Source of the DNA: Bdellovibrionales bacterium | GTDB taxonomy: Bacteria > Bdellovibrionota > Bdellovibrionia > Bdellovibrionales > Bdellovibrionaceae | Assembly (NCBI GenBank): GCA_016713585.1 | Contig: JADJOV010000006.1 | Location: forward strand, 1-64,000 | Direction of reading: 5' to 3' | DNA length: 64,000 bases | In this document: in pieces, positions 8,299 through 16,818 of the stretch | How positions within the stretch are numbered: position 1 is the first letter of the stretch | How the letters are laid out: each line of letters begins with the position of its first letter | Position numbers and translations under genes: made by a program | Notes under the pieces: model-generated | Databases searched by the model: none | Seen by the model: the letters and a program-made list of their open reading frames with translations, nothing else | Told to the model about the DNA's origin: nothing

Positions 8299-10929
8299 TC
8301 ATAGACCCTTATCTTTGCCATTAGACCCATTTTGGGGTCCAACTAGGCTGGTCACTGACTTTTGAGAAAATATCCGCTTCGAAAGCTCCATAACATCTTC
8401 CCGACTAACCAAAAAGTATTTATCCGAAATATGGAAGGTTTCCTCTGGGTCAATGCCGTAGATGGTGTCTAAAAGCAGACCCTGACAGATAGAACTCTTT
8501 CTTTGGAGATCAATATTGTGACGCCCGATCAGGTGCCGCTGGGCGCGAAGGAGTTCTTCCTCTGAAATCAGCTCTTTTGTGAGTCTTTTGAATTCATGGT
8601 TGATCATTCCTATGGCTTTCTCTGCCTTCTCTGGGGAACAACCAATGTAGGCACCAAAATACCCTGTTTCAAGACCCTCCATCCGCATGGGCGACACTGA
8701 GTAGGCCAGTGAATTCTTATCTCGCAACTCCACAAAAAGACGACCGCCTTGCCCCGCCAAGACTGATTGAATTATTTGAAGGGTAAATCGATTTGGATCA
8801 TGAATATCTAAGCCCCGATACCCAACAACGATATGGGTTTGTTCCTTTTTTGTGTCTGAGACCACTCTTTCATCCTGAACCAAGGGCGCAAGGCCAAATT
8901 TCGGGGCTTTGAAAGTCCTTTGTGGAACTGCGCCCGCCAAACGCCCAGCGAACTCTTCAATTTTCGCCTTATTAATGTCGCCGACGACAGCGATTGTCAT
9001 ATTTGATGGGGTTACAACTTGTTCAAAATACTTTTTGAGCTCACGGCTATGCAAGTGCTTAAGAGTCGCCTCAGTGCCGTAAACATCACGCCCATAAGGG
9101 TGCTCACCAAAAAGCTTTTCAAGAAATAGCTTCATGCATATTGATGAAGGCTGATCACTTCTGGATTTGATTTGGCGAAGCAGGATTTCTTTTTCTCGCT
9201 CAATCTGCTCTTCGCTAAAAAGCGGCGCTCTAATCGTGTCAGTCACAATCTCAAGCATATCATCTGTAAATTGGTTCAAGAAATCACAAGTCACACCAAT
9301 CGTGTTTCTACCCCCAAATGTCGAAAGAGATGCCGCCATGGTGTCAACCCGATGATTGACTTCGGATTCAGAAAAATTTTCAGAACCAGTGCTCCATGTT
9401 CGTGAAAGAAGCTCTGTCTGACCTTCTTTTCCGATGGCGTCAAACCTCGCGCCTCCGGAAAAACCGATTCGAAGCGAAACTGTTGGAGTTTCGCTTTGTT
9501 TTCTAAAGACGACCTTAATCCCAGAATCGTGCTTCCAGGTTTCTGTCTTTATTGGAGTCGAATCACTGGAAGAGTGCATTCTAAGCTTTTTGAATTTGAA
9601 GGGGCTCGGTTTTGATTTCAATGCGCCCCGCTTTGCGCTCAGTTGTTTCTTCAGGCTTTTTGCAAAATCTTCCAATTCCTTTTTTGCTTGAACCTCGCCC
9701 TCGTTTGTCTGAAGCACCATATTTAATGTTTCAATATTGAAGTATTTTTTTTGCCACTTTCTGAATGTCTGCAGGCGTGAGAATAAATTTGTTTTAAATA
9801 TTTCGAGAAATAGTTGAAATCTCCCGTGTAGAACTCCATACTTCCAGCCTTTTGGGCAATGCCATCAACTGTCTCAACAGAGTATAGCTGCTCGCTGGCC
9901 AGATTATTGATTGCTTTTTGCATCTCCTCTGAAGATGGTGGCTCAAAAATAATTTTGGCAATTTCCTGGGCAGTCACCTCTAGAGCTTCAGGAATTTTTT
10001 CTCTCTCTAGATGCATTGTAATGGCGAGGAATCCTGGATCCTGCGGGGTAAATGCAGAAGCCCCAACCGCATTCACGATGGCTTTGTCAATTCTAAGTTT
10101 AATAGTCAGACGGGAGCTGTCTCCTTGTCCTAAAATTAGGCTCAACACATCAAGTGCTGGTACATCCTTATGCTGAACGGAAGGAGCTCTCCACGCTAAA
10201 TACAATATGCTCTTCTTAAAGTCCGTTTGTTTGATGGAGATTCTTGCCTTCGTCTGTGGCGGTTCCTTTTTTCGCTTAACGGTTTTGAGCTTATACGGCT
10301 CAAATCCACCAAAGTACTTTTTCACCTGAGCGCTCATCTCTTGACTATTGAAATTACCAGAGACAACTAGAAACATATTTTTGGGGACATACCGACTTTG
10401 AAAATAGGTTTGAAGCTTCTTGAGCTTTACTTTTCGGATGTTCTCTGCAAAGCCAATAACGGGCACTCCGTAAGGATGATTCTTGAACATTGTTTTGAAG
10501 AGAGCCTGACTGGCCTGTCTTTCTGGGCTGTCCTCGCCCATTTTAATTTCCTCCACCACCACTTCTCGCTCGTTGTTGACCTCAGTCTGATCAAAGGTCG
10601 GAAACCCCATCATTTCACTGATGACTTCAAGCCCGGTATTGGTGAAATCTTTTGAAAGTGTGACATAAAAACCGTCTGATCAAAGGATGTATAGGCATTA
10701 AGCTCTCCACCAGAGCCCTCAATTGTTTGCGCAATTTCTCCAACTTAAATTTTCTGGTGCCTTTGAATACCAAGTGTTCAATAAAATGGCTGATTCCTTC
10801 GAGTTTTTTGGTTTCGTCGGCGCTTCCAGTCTTTACCCACATTTGGATTGAAACTACTGGTGATTTTCTGCTTTCAAGCAAAAGGACCTTGAGTCCATTT
10901 TTAAGTTGATATTTTTTAGACTTCATCAT
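8299..10929 (-). CDS. Double-domain M16 zinc metallopeptidase, frameshifted in this assembly
   Basis: Once its breaks are bridged the gene encodes about 877 residues with two M16 (insulinase/processing-peptidase) modules. The first half has the inverted zinc motif HFIEH and downstream EREVVVEEI supplying the third ligand. The second half (8299-9720) has the fold but no HxxEH at the matching position (LLSRTWSTGSE), as expected for the inactive half of a peptidase clamshell. Breaks lie near 10745, 10655, 9790 and in the A/T run at 9745-9752, mostly homopolymers. Start ATG 10929 or 10926 follows GGAG. No signal peptide is obvious. It diverges from hemW with only 12 bases between starts. Confidence 0.8.
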
Positions 10930-10941
10930 TAATCTCCGTCC

Positions 10942-12108
10942 ATGTCGTTTGGTGTCTATATTCATATTCCATACTGTATTCAACGCTGCAGCTACTGCGA
11001 CTTTGCCACCTATGTTCAATCCGAAATTCTGCCGCCTTCGCAATATGTTGACCTTTTGAATGAGGAAATAAAACAGCATTCATTTTTTCAACCCCAGCCT
11101 TTAGATACAATTTACTTCGGTGGCGGAACTCCCTCCTTGATTGAAGCCTCGCTTATCGTATCCCTGATTTCTGCTCTTGAAAAGCGGGGTTTTGTGCGAA
11201 GTCCAGAGGCTGAAGTCACTATTGAAATTAATCCTGCCACAGTCGATGAGAGAAAGCTTGAAGTCTATCTGCAACATGGAATTAATAGGTTTAGCGTTGG
11301 CGCTCAAACCTTCGACGATCAGCTTCTAAAGCGAGTGAAGCGAGAGCATAATGCGGAGCAAACGCTTCAGACCCTCAGGCTGCTAAAAAAATATAACTTA
11401 AACTTTTCATTCGATATTCTCTTTGCCCTGCCGTCCCAGACAAAAGACGGTCTGAATCGGGATCTTGAAATTGCGGTTGAGCTTGGAGCTAAGCATATTA
11501 GTCCCTATTGTTTGACTGTTCCTTCGGGGCACCCTTTATCTAAGGCTCGCCCGTCAGATGAGGATCAGGTCGAGATGTTTAATTTGATTCGCGAGAAACT
11601 AGAAGACTTTGGCTACGTTCAGTATGAAATTTCCAACTTCAGCCTTCCGGGTTTTGAGTCAAGACACAATAATCTCTATTGGTCCGATGATGAATATTGG
11701 GGACTGGGACTGAGCGCTCACTCCTATTCACGAGAAAGCTCATGGGGAACCAGATTTTGGAATCCATCAAACATTGGATCCTACCAGGCCTTGATTCAGT
11801 CTCATTCTGGGAAAATCTATGAGCGCCCAGATCAAAGTCTTGATGCCAGCCATTTTGAAATTCTTAAATCTAACCAATCTTTGACTGACCTTTGCCATAC
11901 TTTTCTGCGAAGATCTCTTGGATTATCTCCTGCCGTTGTTGAGAGAAAATTTGGAGCCAGGGTCCTTAGGTCTGTTGAAACTCGCCTTACAAAACTCCGC
12001 GAGCGGGAGCTGCTGCACTTTGACGGAGGGCATTGGCGACTGACTTCTCAGGGTCGCTTGATGAGCAACTTGGTATTTGAAGAGCTAACTTTTTTGGAGC
12101 CGGTTTGA
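10942..12108 (+). CDS. hemW: Radical SAM heme chaperone HemW (CPO-like)
   Basis: A 388-residue cytoplasmic radical SAM protein. The [4Fe-4S]-binding CX3CX2C is at residues 12, 16 and 19 (YCIQRCSYC), followed by YFGGGTPSL for SAM binding and the C-terminal HemN-type domain. HemW is known as a heme-transfer chaperone and lacks the residues for true coproporphyrinogen oxidation; the motif CxxxCxYC rather than CxxxCxYCxC supports HemW over HemN. Start at 10942 is fixed by the Cys motif position. No Shine-Dalgarno sequence is visible, so the mRNA may be leaderless. Confidence 0.9.
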   Translation: MSFGVYIHIPYCIQRCSYCDFATYVQSEILPPSQYVDLLNEEIKQHSFFQPQPLDTIYFGGGTPSLIEASLIVSLISALEKRGFVRSPEAEVTIEINPATVDERKLEVYLQHGINRFSVGAQTFDDQLLKRVKREHNAEQTLQTLRLLKKYNLNFSFDILFALPSQTKDGLNRDLEIAVELGAKHISPYCLTVPSGHPLSKARPSDEDQVEMFNLIREKLEDFGYVQYEISNFSLPGFESRHNNLYWSDDEYWGLGLSAHSYSRESSWGTRFWNPSNIGSYQALIQSHSGKIYERPDQSLDASHFEILKSNQSLTDLCHTFLRRSLGLSPAVVERKFGARVLRSVETRLTKLRERELLHFDGGHWRLTSQGRLMSNLVFEELTFLEPV

Positions 12109-12180
12109 TCGGATACTGAGATTGACTTTTCTGGCTTGGTACTCAATGTATAGACATCAGTATCACTTAATGGAGGTCCC

Positions 12181-12713
12181 GTGTCAGAAACAAATGAAAA
12201 GTCGCCAAATTCAAATGGGATAGAGGATACCCAAAAAGTTGAAGTCGACACTTGGGCTGCCGAGAAGGCTAAGCTGCAAGAGCAGGCAGACAAGTTCAAG
12301 AATGAGTATTTGTACCTTCGTGCAGAGTTTGAAAATTACAAAAAGAACTCTATTAAAGAACGGTCAGACTTAATAAAATTTGGAGCGGAGCGTTTAGCTC
12401 GAATATAGTTGGCGTATTGGACAATTTTGAAAGAGCGCTCAGTTTAAAATTACCCCCGAAAATCTTGGTGATTTTTCAAAGGGAGTTGAAATGACTGCCC
12501 ACGAGCTTCGAAGCACATTGCAGAAACATGGTATCCATGAATTCCCAAGTGAAGGACTGCCTTTTGACCCAGCTCATCGTGGGGCGCTGGTAGTGAAGTG
12601 AGTTCGTCTCACCCAGAGGGCACGTTCTGCGTGTTTTTCAGAAGGCTTATAAGTATCATGACCGTATGATTCGCCCTGCTCAAGTGGTCGTCTCGAAAAA
12701 ACCAGAGGTTTAA
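12181..12713 (+). CDS. grpE: Nucleotide exchange factor GrpE, frameshifted in this assembly
   Basis: GrpE drives ADP release from DnaK. The intact first frame (75 codons) has the acidic N-terminus and coiled coil ending EFENYKKNSIKERSDLIKFG. After a shift near 12400 the second part reads IVGVLDNFERALS, then ENLGDFSKGVEMTAHELRST, then in a further frame RVFQKAYKYHDRMIRPAQVV to a stop at 12711-12713. All GrpE landmarks (VLDNFERAL, the C-terminal β-domain, RPAxVVVSK) are present in order, giving about 177 residues. At least three one-base shifts interrupt it. dnaJ begins three bases later, so the pair is an operon. Confidence 0.85.
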
Positions 12714-12715
12714 TT

Positions 12716-13744
12716 TTGTCACAAAAAGATTATTACTCTTTATTGAATGTTTCACGAAACGCGACAGGCGATGAGATTAAGTCGGCCTATCGTAAGTTAG
12801 CTATGAAACTTCATCCAGACAAAAATCCTGGAGACAAGAAATCAGAAGAGAAATTCAAGGAAATTTCGGCTGCCTACGATACCCTCAGCGATCCAAAAAA
12901 GCGTGAAGTGTATGATCAGTTTGGTCATGCCGGAGCCCAGGGTGGCTTTGGAGGAGGAGGTCCAGGCGGACCCTTTGGCGGCGGCGGTGGGCCTGGCGGG
13001 TTTGGAGGCTTCGGAGGCTTTGGTCAAGGGGGTCCTCGTGGAGGCGGGTCTGGTGATCCAGATTCTTTTCAAGATATTTTCGGGGATGTCTTCGGGGATG
13101 TGTTTGGCTCTAGAGGTCCTGGCGGTGGACACGGTCGAAGCCGACGTCAGCAAAAGGGTGCAGACCTAAGATATAGTCTGAATATTTCTTTTGAAGAAGC
13201 CGCCACAGGTTGTGAAAAGATTGTCAGTTTTATGCGTCAACGAAGCGGAAGAGACGAGCCTGCCAAGCTCTCTGTCACGGTCCCAGCAGGGGTCCGAGAG
13301 GGTCAGCGACTTAAGTTATCTGGTGAAGGGGACTCTCCAATGGGCGGAGGCGTACCTGGAGATTTGTTTGTCATTGTACATTTGGAGACTCATCCAATTT
13401 TCGTCAGAGAAGAGAACGATTTGTTATTGGACCTACCAATTAGTTATATCGATGCAATTCTTGGAACTTCCGTTGAGTTACCGACCCTCACAGGAAAGGC
13501 GGCTTTGAAAATCCCACCTGGAACTCACTCTGGTCAGCTTTTTAGAATGAAAGCCAAAGGGTTTCCTAAGGTTGGCGGCTTTGGTTCGGGTGATATGATA
13601 GTGAAGGTTCTCGTTGATACTCCGGAAAGGCTCACGGCCCATGAAAAGGAGCTTTTTCAAAAGCTTTCGGCCTCTGCAGAAGACACTCCAATGGTTAAAA
13701 GTTTCAAAGAGAAAACCTCACAGGTTCTGAAAAGTCGAAAATGA
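12716..13744 (+). CDS. dnaJ: J-domain co-chaperone, DnaJ/CbpA type without zinc finger
   Basis: A 342-residue Hsp40. The N-terminal J domain (residues 5-70) has HPD at 33-35, needed to stimulate DnaK. It is followed by a Gly/Phe-rich linker at about 75-125 and two C-terminal substrate-binding β-domains. The four CxxCxGxG repeats of canonical DnaJ are absent: between the G/F region and the C-terminal domain there is only one Cys. By domain content it is a type II protein like CbpA, although its place next to grpE is that of dnaJ. TTG start preceded by GAGG. The stop overlaps the next gene's ATG. Confidence 0.88.
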   Translation: MSQKDYYSLLNVSRNATGDEIKSAYRKLAMKLHPDKNPGDKKSEEKFKEISAAYDTLSDPKKREVYDQFGHAGAQGGFGGGGPGGPFGGGGGPGGFGGFGGFGQGGPRGGGSGDPDSFQDIFGDVFGDVFGSRGPGGGHGRSRRQQKGADLRYSLNISFEEAATGCEKIVSFMRQRSGRDEPAKLSVTVPAGVREGQRLKLSGEGDSPMGGGVPGDLFVIVHLETHPIFVREENDLLLDLPISYIDAILGTSVELPTLTGKAALKIPPGTHSGQLFRMKAKGFPKVGGFGSGDMIVKVLVDTPERLTAHEKELFQKLSASAEDTPMVKSFKEKTSQVLKSRK

Positions 13745-15513
13745 TGAGAAACCCCACAAGAAGAAAATCTAAGCAAGTGACAACGTTGAAATGGTTTTTC
13801 CTGTTTCTATTTATTGCATTTAGCACCTCTTGTGCCATTGAAAGTCGACGTCCAGAATTGTCGGTGAAAGCTGAGCGCAAGAAGGGCGAAAGGTCTACTC
13901 CAGCGCGAGGACGACCAAGTGGAATGACTCCTCCAGAGTCGGCACAGCAACCGCCACCGCCGCCACTACTTCCACCCCCTCCTGTAGATCCTATGCTAAA
14001 GCCTGACGACCTAGTTCGCAGAGGGCAGTATCTTGAAGCACTAAAAATTTACGTTGAAGTATCCTCTTTAGATCCTCAGACAAACGTACAGGACTTGGCT
14101 CGTTCAAGAGCGATCGATTTAGTTGAGACTAAGATTGAACAAAAGCATCTTGAATCGATTTCTGAGGACTCAGATTATGGTTTCACGAGAGGTCATGCTC
14201 TCTTTCGATTGGGTCAGACCTCAATGGAGAGTAGAGATTTTAAGAGGGCTCGAAAACTCTTCTCTCAAGTTGCAGTATTGTCTCCTGGAAGTGATCTTGG
14301 AATTCGGGCCAGTGACTTTCTTGCCCAGCTGGACACCCTCGATAAGGTACAACCAAAAACAGTTGGAGTGGTCTTGCCACTCTCTGGCAAAAATTCCACT
14401 TTGGGCCTTAAGGCTTTGCGCGGCATTGAACTTGGATTTGGTCTTCACCAAAGTTCATCAAATTTCAAGCTTGCCCTTATAGATAGTGAAGGAAACCCTG
14501 ATACTGCCCGTCGAGGAGTTGAGCGTTTGATTAGGGAAGATAATGTAATTGCTATTGTGGGCTCGCTCTTAAGTAAAACCGCTACTGCGGTCGCCGCAAA
14601 AGCTAATGAGTTTGGAGTTCCTTCAATCGGGTTGTCTCAAAAATCTAGCCTGACAGAAGTTGGGCCAGCAGTCTTTAGAAACTCCCTAACAAGTGAAATG
14701 CAGGTTCGACACCTTGTTAAAGTTTCGATGGCCAAGGGCATGAGGAAATTCGCAATTCTTTTTCCGAATGATTCCTATGGAATCGAATACGCAAATGTAT
14801 TTTGGGATGAAGTGTTGGCTCGAGGAGGGGAGATCACTGCAGTTCAGAGCTACGATCCAAAAGAGACCGATTTCAGGTACTCTGTTCAGAGACTTGTAGG
14901 GACCTTTTATATTGAGGCCCGCCTTGACGAGTATAAAGCAAGATCAAAGGATATGGCTGAAACTAACAAAAAAATTCGAGCCACGAGAGAGAACATAAAT
15001 GCCGAAGATATTTTGCCCCCTTTAGTTGATTTTGATGCTGTTTTTATTCCTGATAGCGCAAAAACTATGGGTCAATTGGCTGCGTTTTTGGCCTATTCAG
15101 GCGTAAAAAATGTTTCCCTACTTGGTACAAGCCTTTGGAATTCTCCTGGCCTTGGAAAGAGAGCCGGACGTTTCTCAAATCAGGTTTTGTTTGTCGATGG
15201 CCTTTGGTTGGGCTCGGCCACAACTAAAAAATCACGGTTTTTCCAGGAATATTTGGCCTTATTTCAGGAAGAGCCTAGCTTTATTGAGTTTCAAGCCTAT
15301 GACTCCGCACTCTTGCTGAGACAGCTCATTGTGCAAGGAGCTAACTCAAGAGAAGAGGTGACTGAACGACTGACAAATCTTAGTCAGTTCCCTGGCGCGT
15401 TAGGTGAGATGAGTATGTCGCCAACCAGAGAGTTAACTCGACCTGTCGTCGCCTTGACTGTGGATAAGACTGGGGAAGTTGCCCCTCTTGATATGACCCA
15501 TAAAAATTTCTAA
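13741..15513 (+). CDS. LpoA-like lipoprotein, TPR plus type 1 periplasmic-binding fold
   Basis: A 590-residue predicted lipoprotein. The signal peptide ends in a lipobox (FSTSC), then a Pro-rich linker (about residues 60-85), a helical TPR-like region (90-190), and a long domain with the fold of branched-chain amino-acid binding proteins, starting TVGVVLPLSGKNSTLG. The same architecture is found in LpoA-type activators of penicillin-binding proteins, so a role in peptidoglycan synthesis at the outer membrane is plausible, though not certain. Start ATG overlaps the dnaJ stop (ATGATGA), indicating coupling to grpE-dnaJ. Intact. Confidence 0.7.
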   Translation: MMRNPTRRKSKQVTTLKWFFLFLFIAFSTSCAIESRRPELSVKAERKKGERSTPARGRPSGMTPPESAQQPPPPPLLPPPPVDPMLKPDDLVRRGQYLEALKIYVEVSSLDPQTNVQDLARSRAIDLVETKIEQKHLESISEDSDYGFTRGHALFRLGQTSMESRDFKRARKLFSQVAVLSPGSDLGIRASDFLAQLDTLDKVQPKTVGVVLPLSGKNSTLGLKALRGIELGFGLHQSSSNFKLALIDSEGNPDTARRGVERLIREDNVIAIVGSLLSKTATAVAAKANEFGVPSIGLSQKSSLTEVGPAVFRNSLTSEMQVRHLVKVSMAKGMRKFAILFPNDSYGIEYANVFWDEVLARGGEITAVQSYDPKETDFRYSVQRLVGTFYIEARLDEYKARSKDMAETNKKIRATRENINAEDILPPLVDFDAVFIPDSAKTMGQLAAFLAYSGVKNVSLLGTSLWNSPGLGKRAGRFSNQVLFVDGLWLGSATTKKSRFFQEYLALFQEEPSFIEFQAYDSALLLRQLIVQGANSREEVTERLTNLSQFPGALGEMSMSPTRELTRPVVALTVDKTGEVAPLDMTHKNF

Positions 15514-15614
15514 TTTAAAATTCCTATTTATTTTCTAACCTAAATTGCCTCTTTTCTCATCTTATCGCCAAGACAACGCACTACGGTGATGTCAACACGC
15601 CACAGGAGGAGCCA

Positions 15615-16004
15615 ATGTTAAAGGTCGACCATACAAAAATGATTCCGGAAGAAATTTTGGAGATATGTCGAGCACACCTGAAAGAGATGAAGTGTGATTT
15701 ACTTAATAGGGCTCGTCAGTCCTTTTCTTTTCTTAGCCAGACGGAAAGAACTGGCGATGAAATTGATCTAATCACTGCTTTTCGGGAGGAAGAGGCCTTC
15801 CTAATCACTCAGGAAAGACTACGAGGGCAATTGTTGGAAGTCGAAAGTGCTTTGGCTCGGATTGAAATGGGAAGGTATGGAGTTTGCGAGGAAACTGACG
15901 AGCCAATAGAGATTGAAAGACTTTTGGCAATACCCTGGACAAGATATAGCATTGAAGGCGCTGAAATTCGTGACACCCTATCTCGTAGATTTGTTCAGAT
16001 ATAG
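15615..16004 (+). CDS. TraR/DksA-family protein lacking zinc ligands
   Basis: A 129-residue protein with an N-terminal coiled coil and the C-terminal motif YGVCEETDEPIEIERLLAIP, which aligns with the DksA/TraR zinc finger. Only the first of four Cys is kept; the others are Thr, Tyr and Glu/Gly. The family binds the RNA polymerase secondary channel and modulates initiation, often with ppGpp. Loss of zinc ligands has precedents in this family. An excellent AGGAGG site precedes the ATG. It probably forms its own transcription unit after a 100-base gap. Confidence 0.75.
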   Translation: MLKVDHTKMIPEEILEICRAHLKEMKCDLLNRARQSFSFLSQTERTGDEIDLITAFREEEAFLITQERLRGQLLEVESALARIEMGRYGVCEETDEPIEIERLLAIPWTRYSIEGAEIRDTLSRRFVQI

Positions 16005-16010
16005 TAATTG

Positions 16011-16025
16011 TTCACGCGGCGTGAA
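16011..16025. promoter_or_regulatory. Palindrome after first DksA-like gene
   Basis: TTCACGC-G-GCGTGAA is a perfect 7-bp inverted repeat with a single central base, seven bases after the stop codon of the preceding gene. It could be an operator for the next gene or a small transcript-end hairpin; no T run follows. Confidence 0.3.
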
Positions 16026-16143
16026 TACATGACTAAGAGCGCGTTTGCCATTGTAGATAGACCGCTCTCATGCGTTAGGAATTATGCTGATGTATTGGGC
16101 ACTTAGCTTTTTTTGGTGACAAAATTTTTTCTAACAACCATAA

Positions 16144-16176
16144 CCTGATGACTAAATTCGGAACCAGATCATCAGG
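16144..16176 (+). promoter_or_regulatory. Hairpin overlapping the ribosome site of the second DksA-like gene
   Basis: CCTGATGA (16144-16151) is the exact reverse complement of TCATCAGG (16169-16176), with a 17-base loop. The right arm runs into AGGGGG, the ribosome site five bases before the ATG at 16184. In RNA the stem would partly mask that site, so translation control (for example by temperature or a bound protein) is possible. Inference from sequence only. Confidence 0.4.
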
Positions 16177-16183
16177 GGGTTAG

Positions 16184-16588
16184 ATGAACTCAACCGATCC
16201 AAAAAAGTCTACTCGGCCAGTTGTTGAGCTGAGTGAGAATGATATTCAGATGACAAAAGATTCTTTGTTAATGCAAAAATCATTGATTCTGAACAAGACT
16301 CACGAGTTCAAACAAGATCACTCAGCGCCCGTTCAGATATCTGATGAGGCCGAGGCTGTATCTCATAATATTTTTTCAATGATTTCTATTCACCTTCATG
16401 AAAGAGATCGACTGGCTTTGATTCAAATTGAAAAGGCTCTTGGGCGTATTGCAAATAAAACCTATGGTCAGTGCGAATCTTGTGGAGATAGTATTTCGTC
16501 CCGTCGCCTGGCAGCCCGACCCTTGACTACACTTTTCATTGCTTGCATGGAAGAAAAGGAAGAAGCTCGCAATCTAACTGCTCATTGA
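16184..16588 (+). CDS. TraR/DksA-family zinc-finger protein
   Basis: A 134-residue protein with a helical N-terminal half and a C-terminal DksA/TraR finger: YGQCESCGDSISSRRLAARP, then FIACMEEKE. Three of the four expected Cys are present; the first of the second pair is Phe. Zinc binding is therefore uncertain. Likely a modulator of RNA polymerase, paralogous to the gene at 15615, from which it is separated by 180 bases containing two inverted repeats. Downstream is a 230-base gap before lon. Confidence 0.75.
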   Translation: MNSTDPKKSTRPVVELSENDIQMTKDSLLMQKSLILNKTHEFKQDHSAPVQISDEAEAVSHNIFSMISIHLHERDRLALIQIEKALGRIANKTYGQCESCGDSISSRRLAARPLTTLFIACMEEKEEARNLTAH

Positions 16589-16818
16589 ATGGCGATTAGT
16601 TAGACCTAGCTACAGGTCAAGTGATGAATTCCTTTGGCCTTAGGGCCTTTGCCGAACTAAATGGTCCTAAATATTTCGAAAGTTACTCATATATAATTTC
16701 ATTTTGTAGCGAAAATCCGGACTTTTGAGAGTCCTATTTCGTTAAAGCAACCTCCCTCCCTCACCGAAGAGTTGATCACGAATAACGTAAGATATCCCGC
16801 CGGAGTCGGAGGAGTGGT

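Noticed and set aside
12750..12765. parS-like TGTTTCACGAAACG in dnaJ
   Set aside because: It lacks the central TG of the palindrome and lies in coding sequence, unlike the two perfect sites near parAB.
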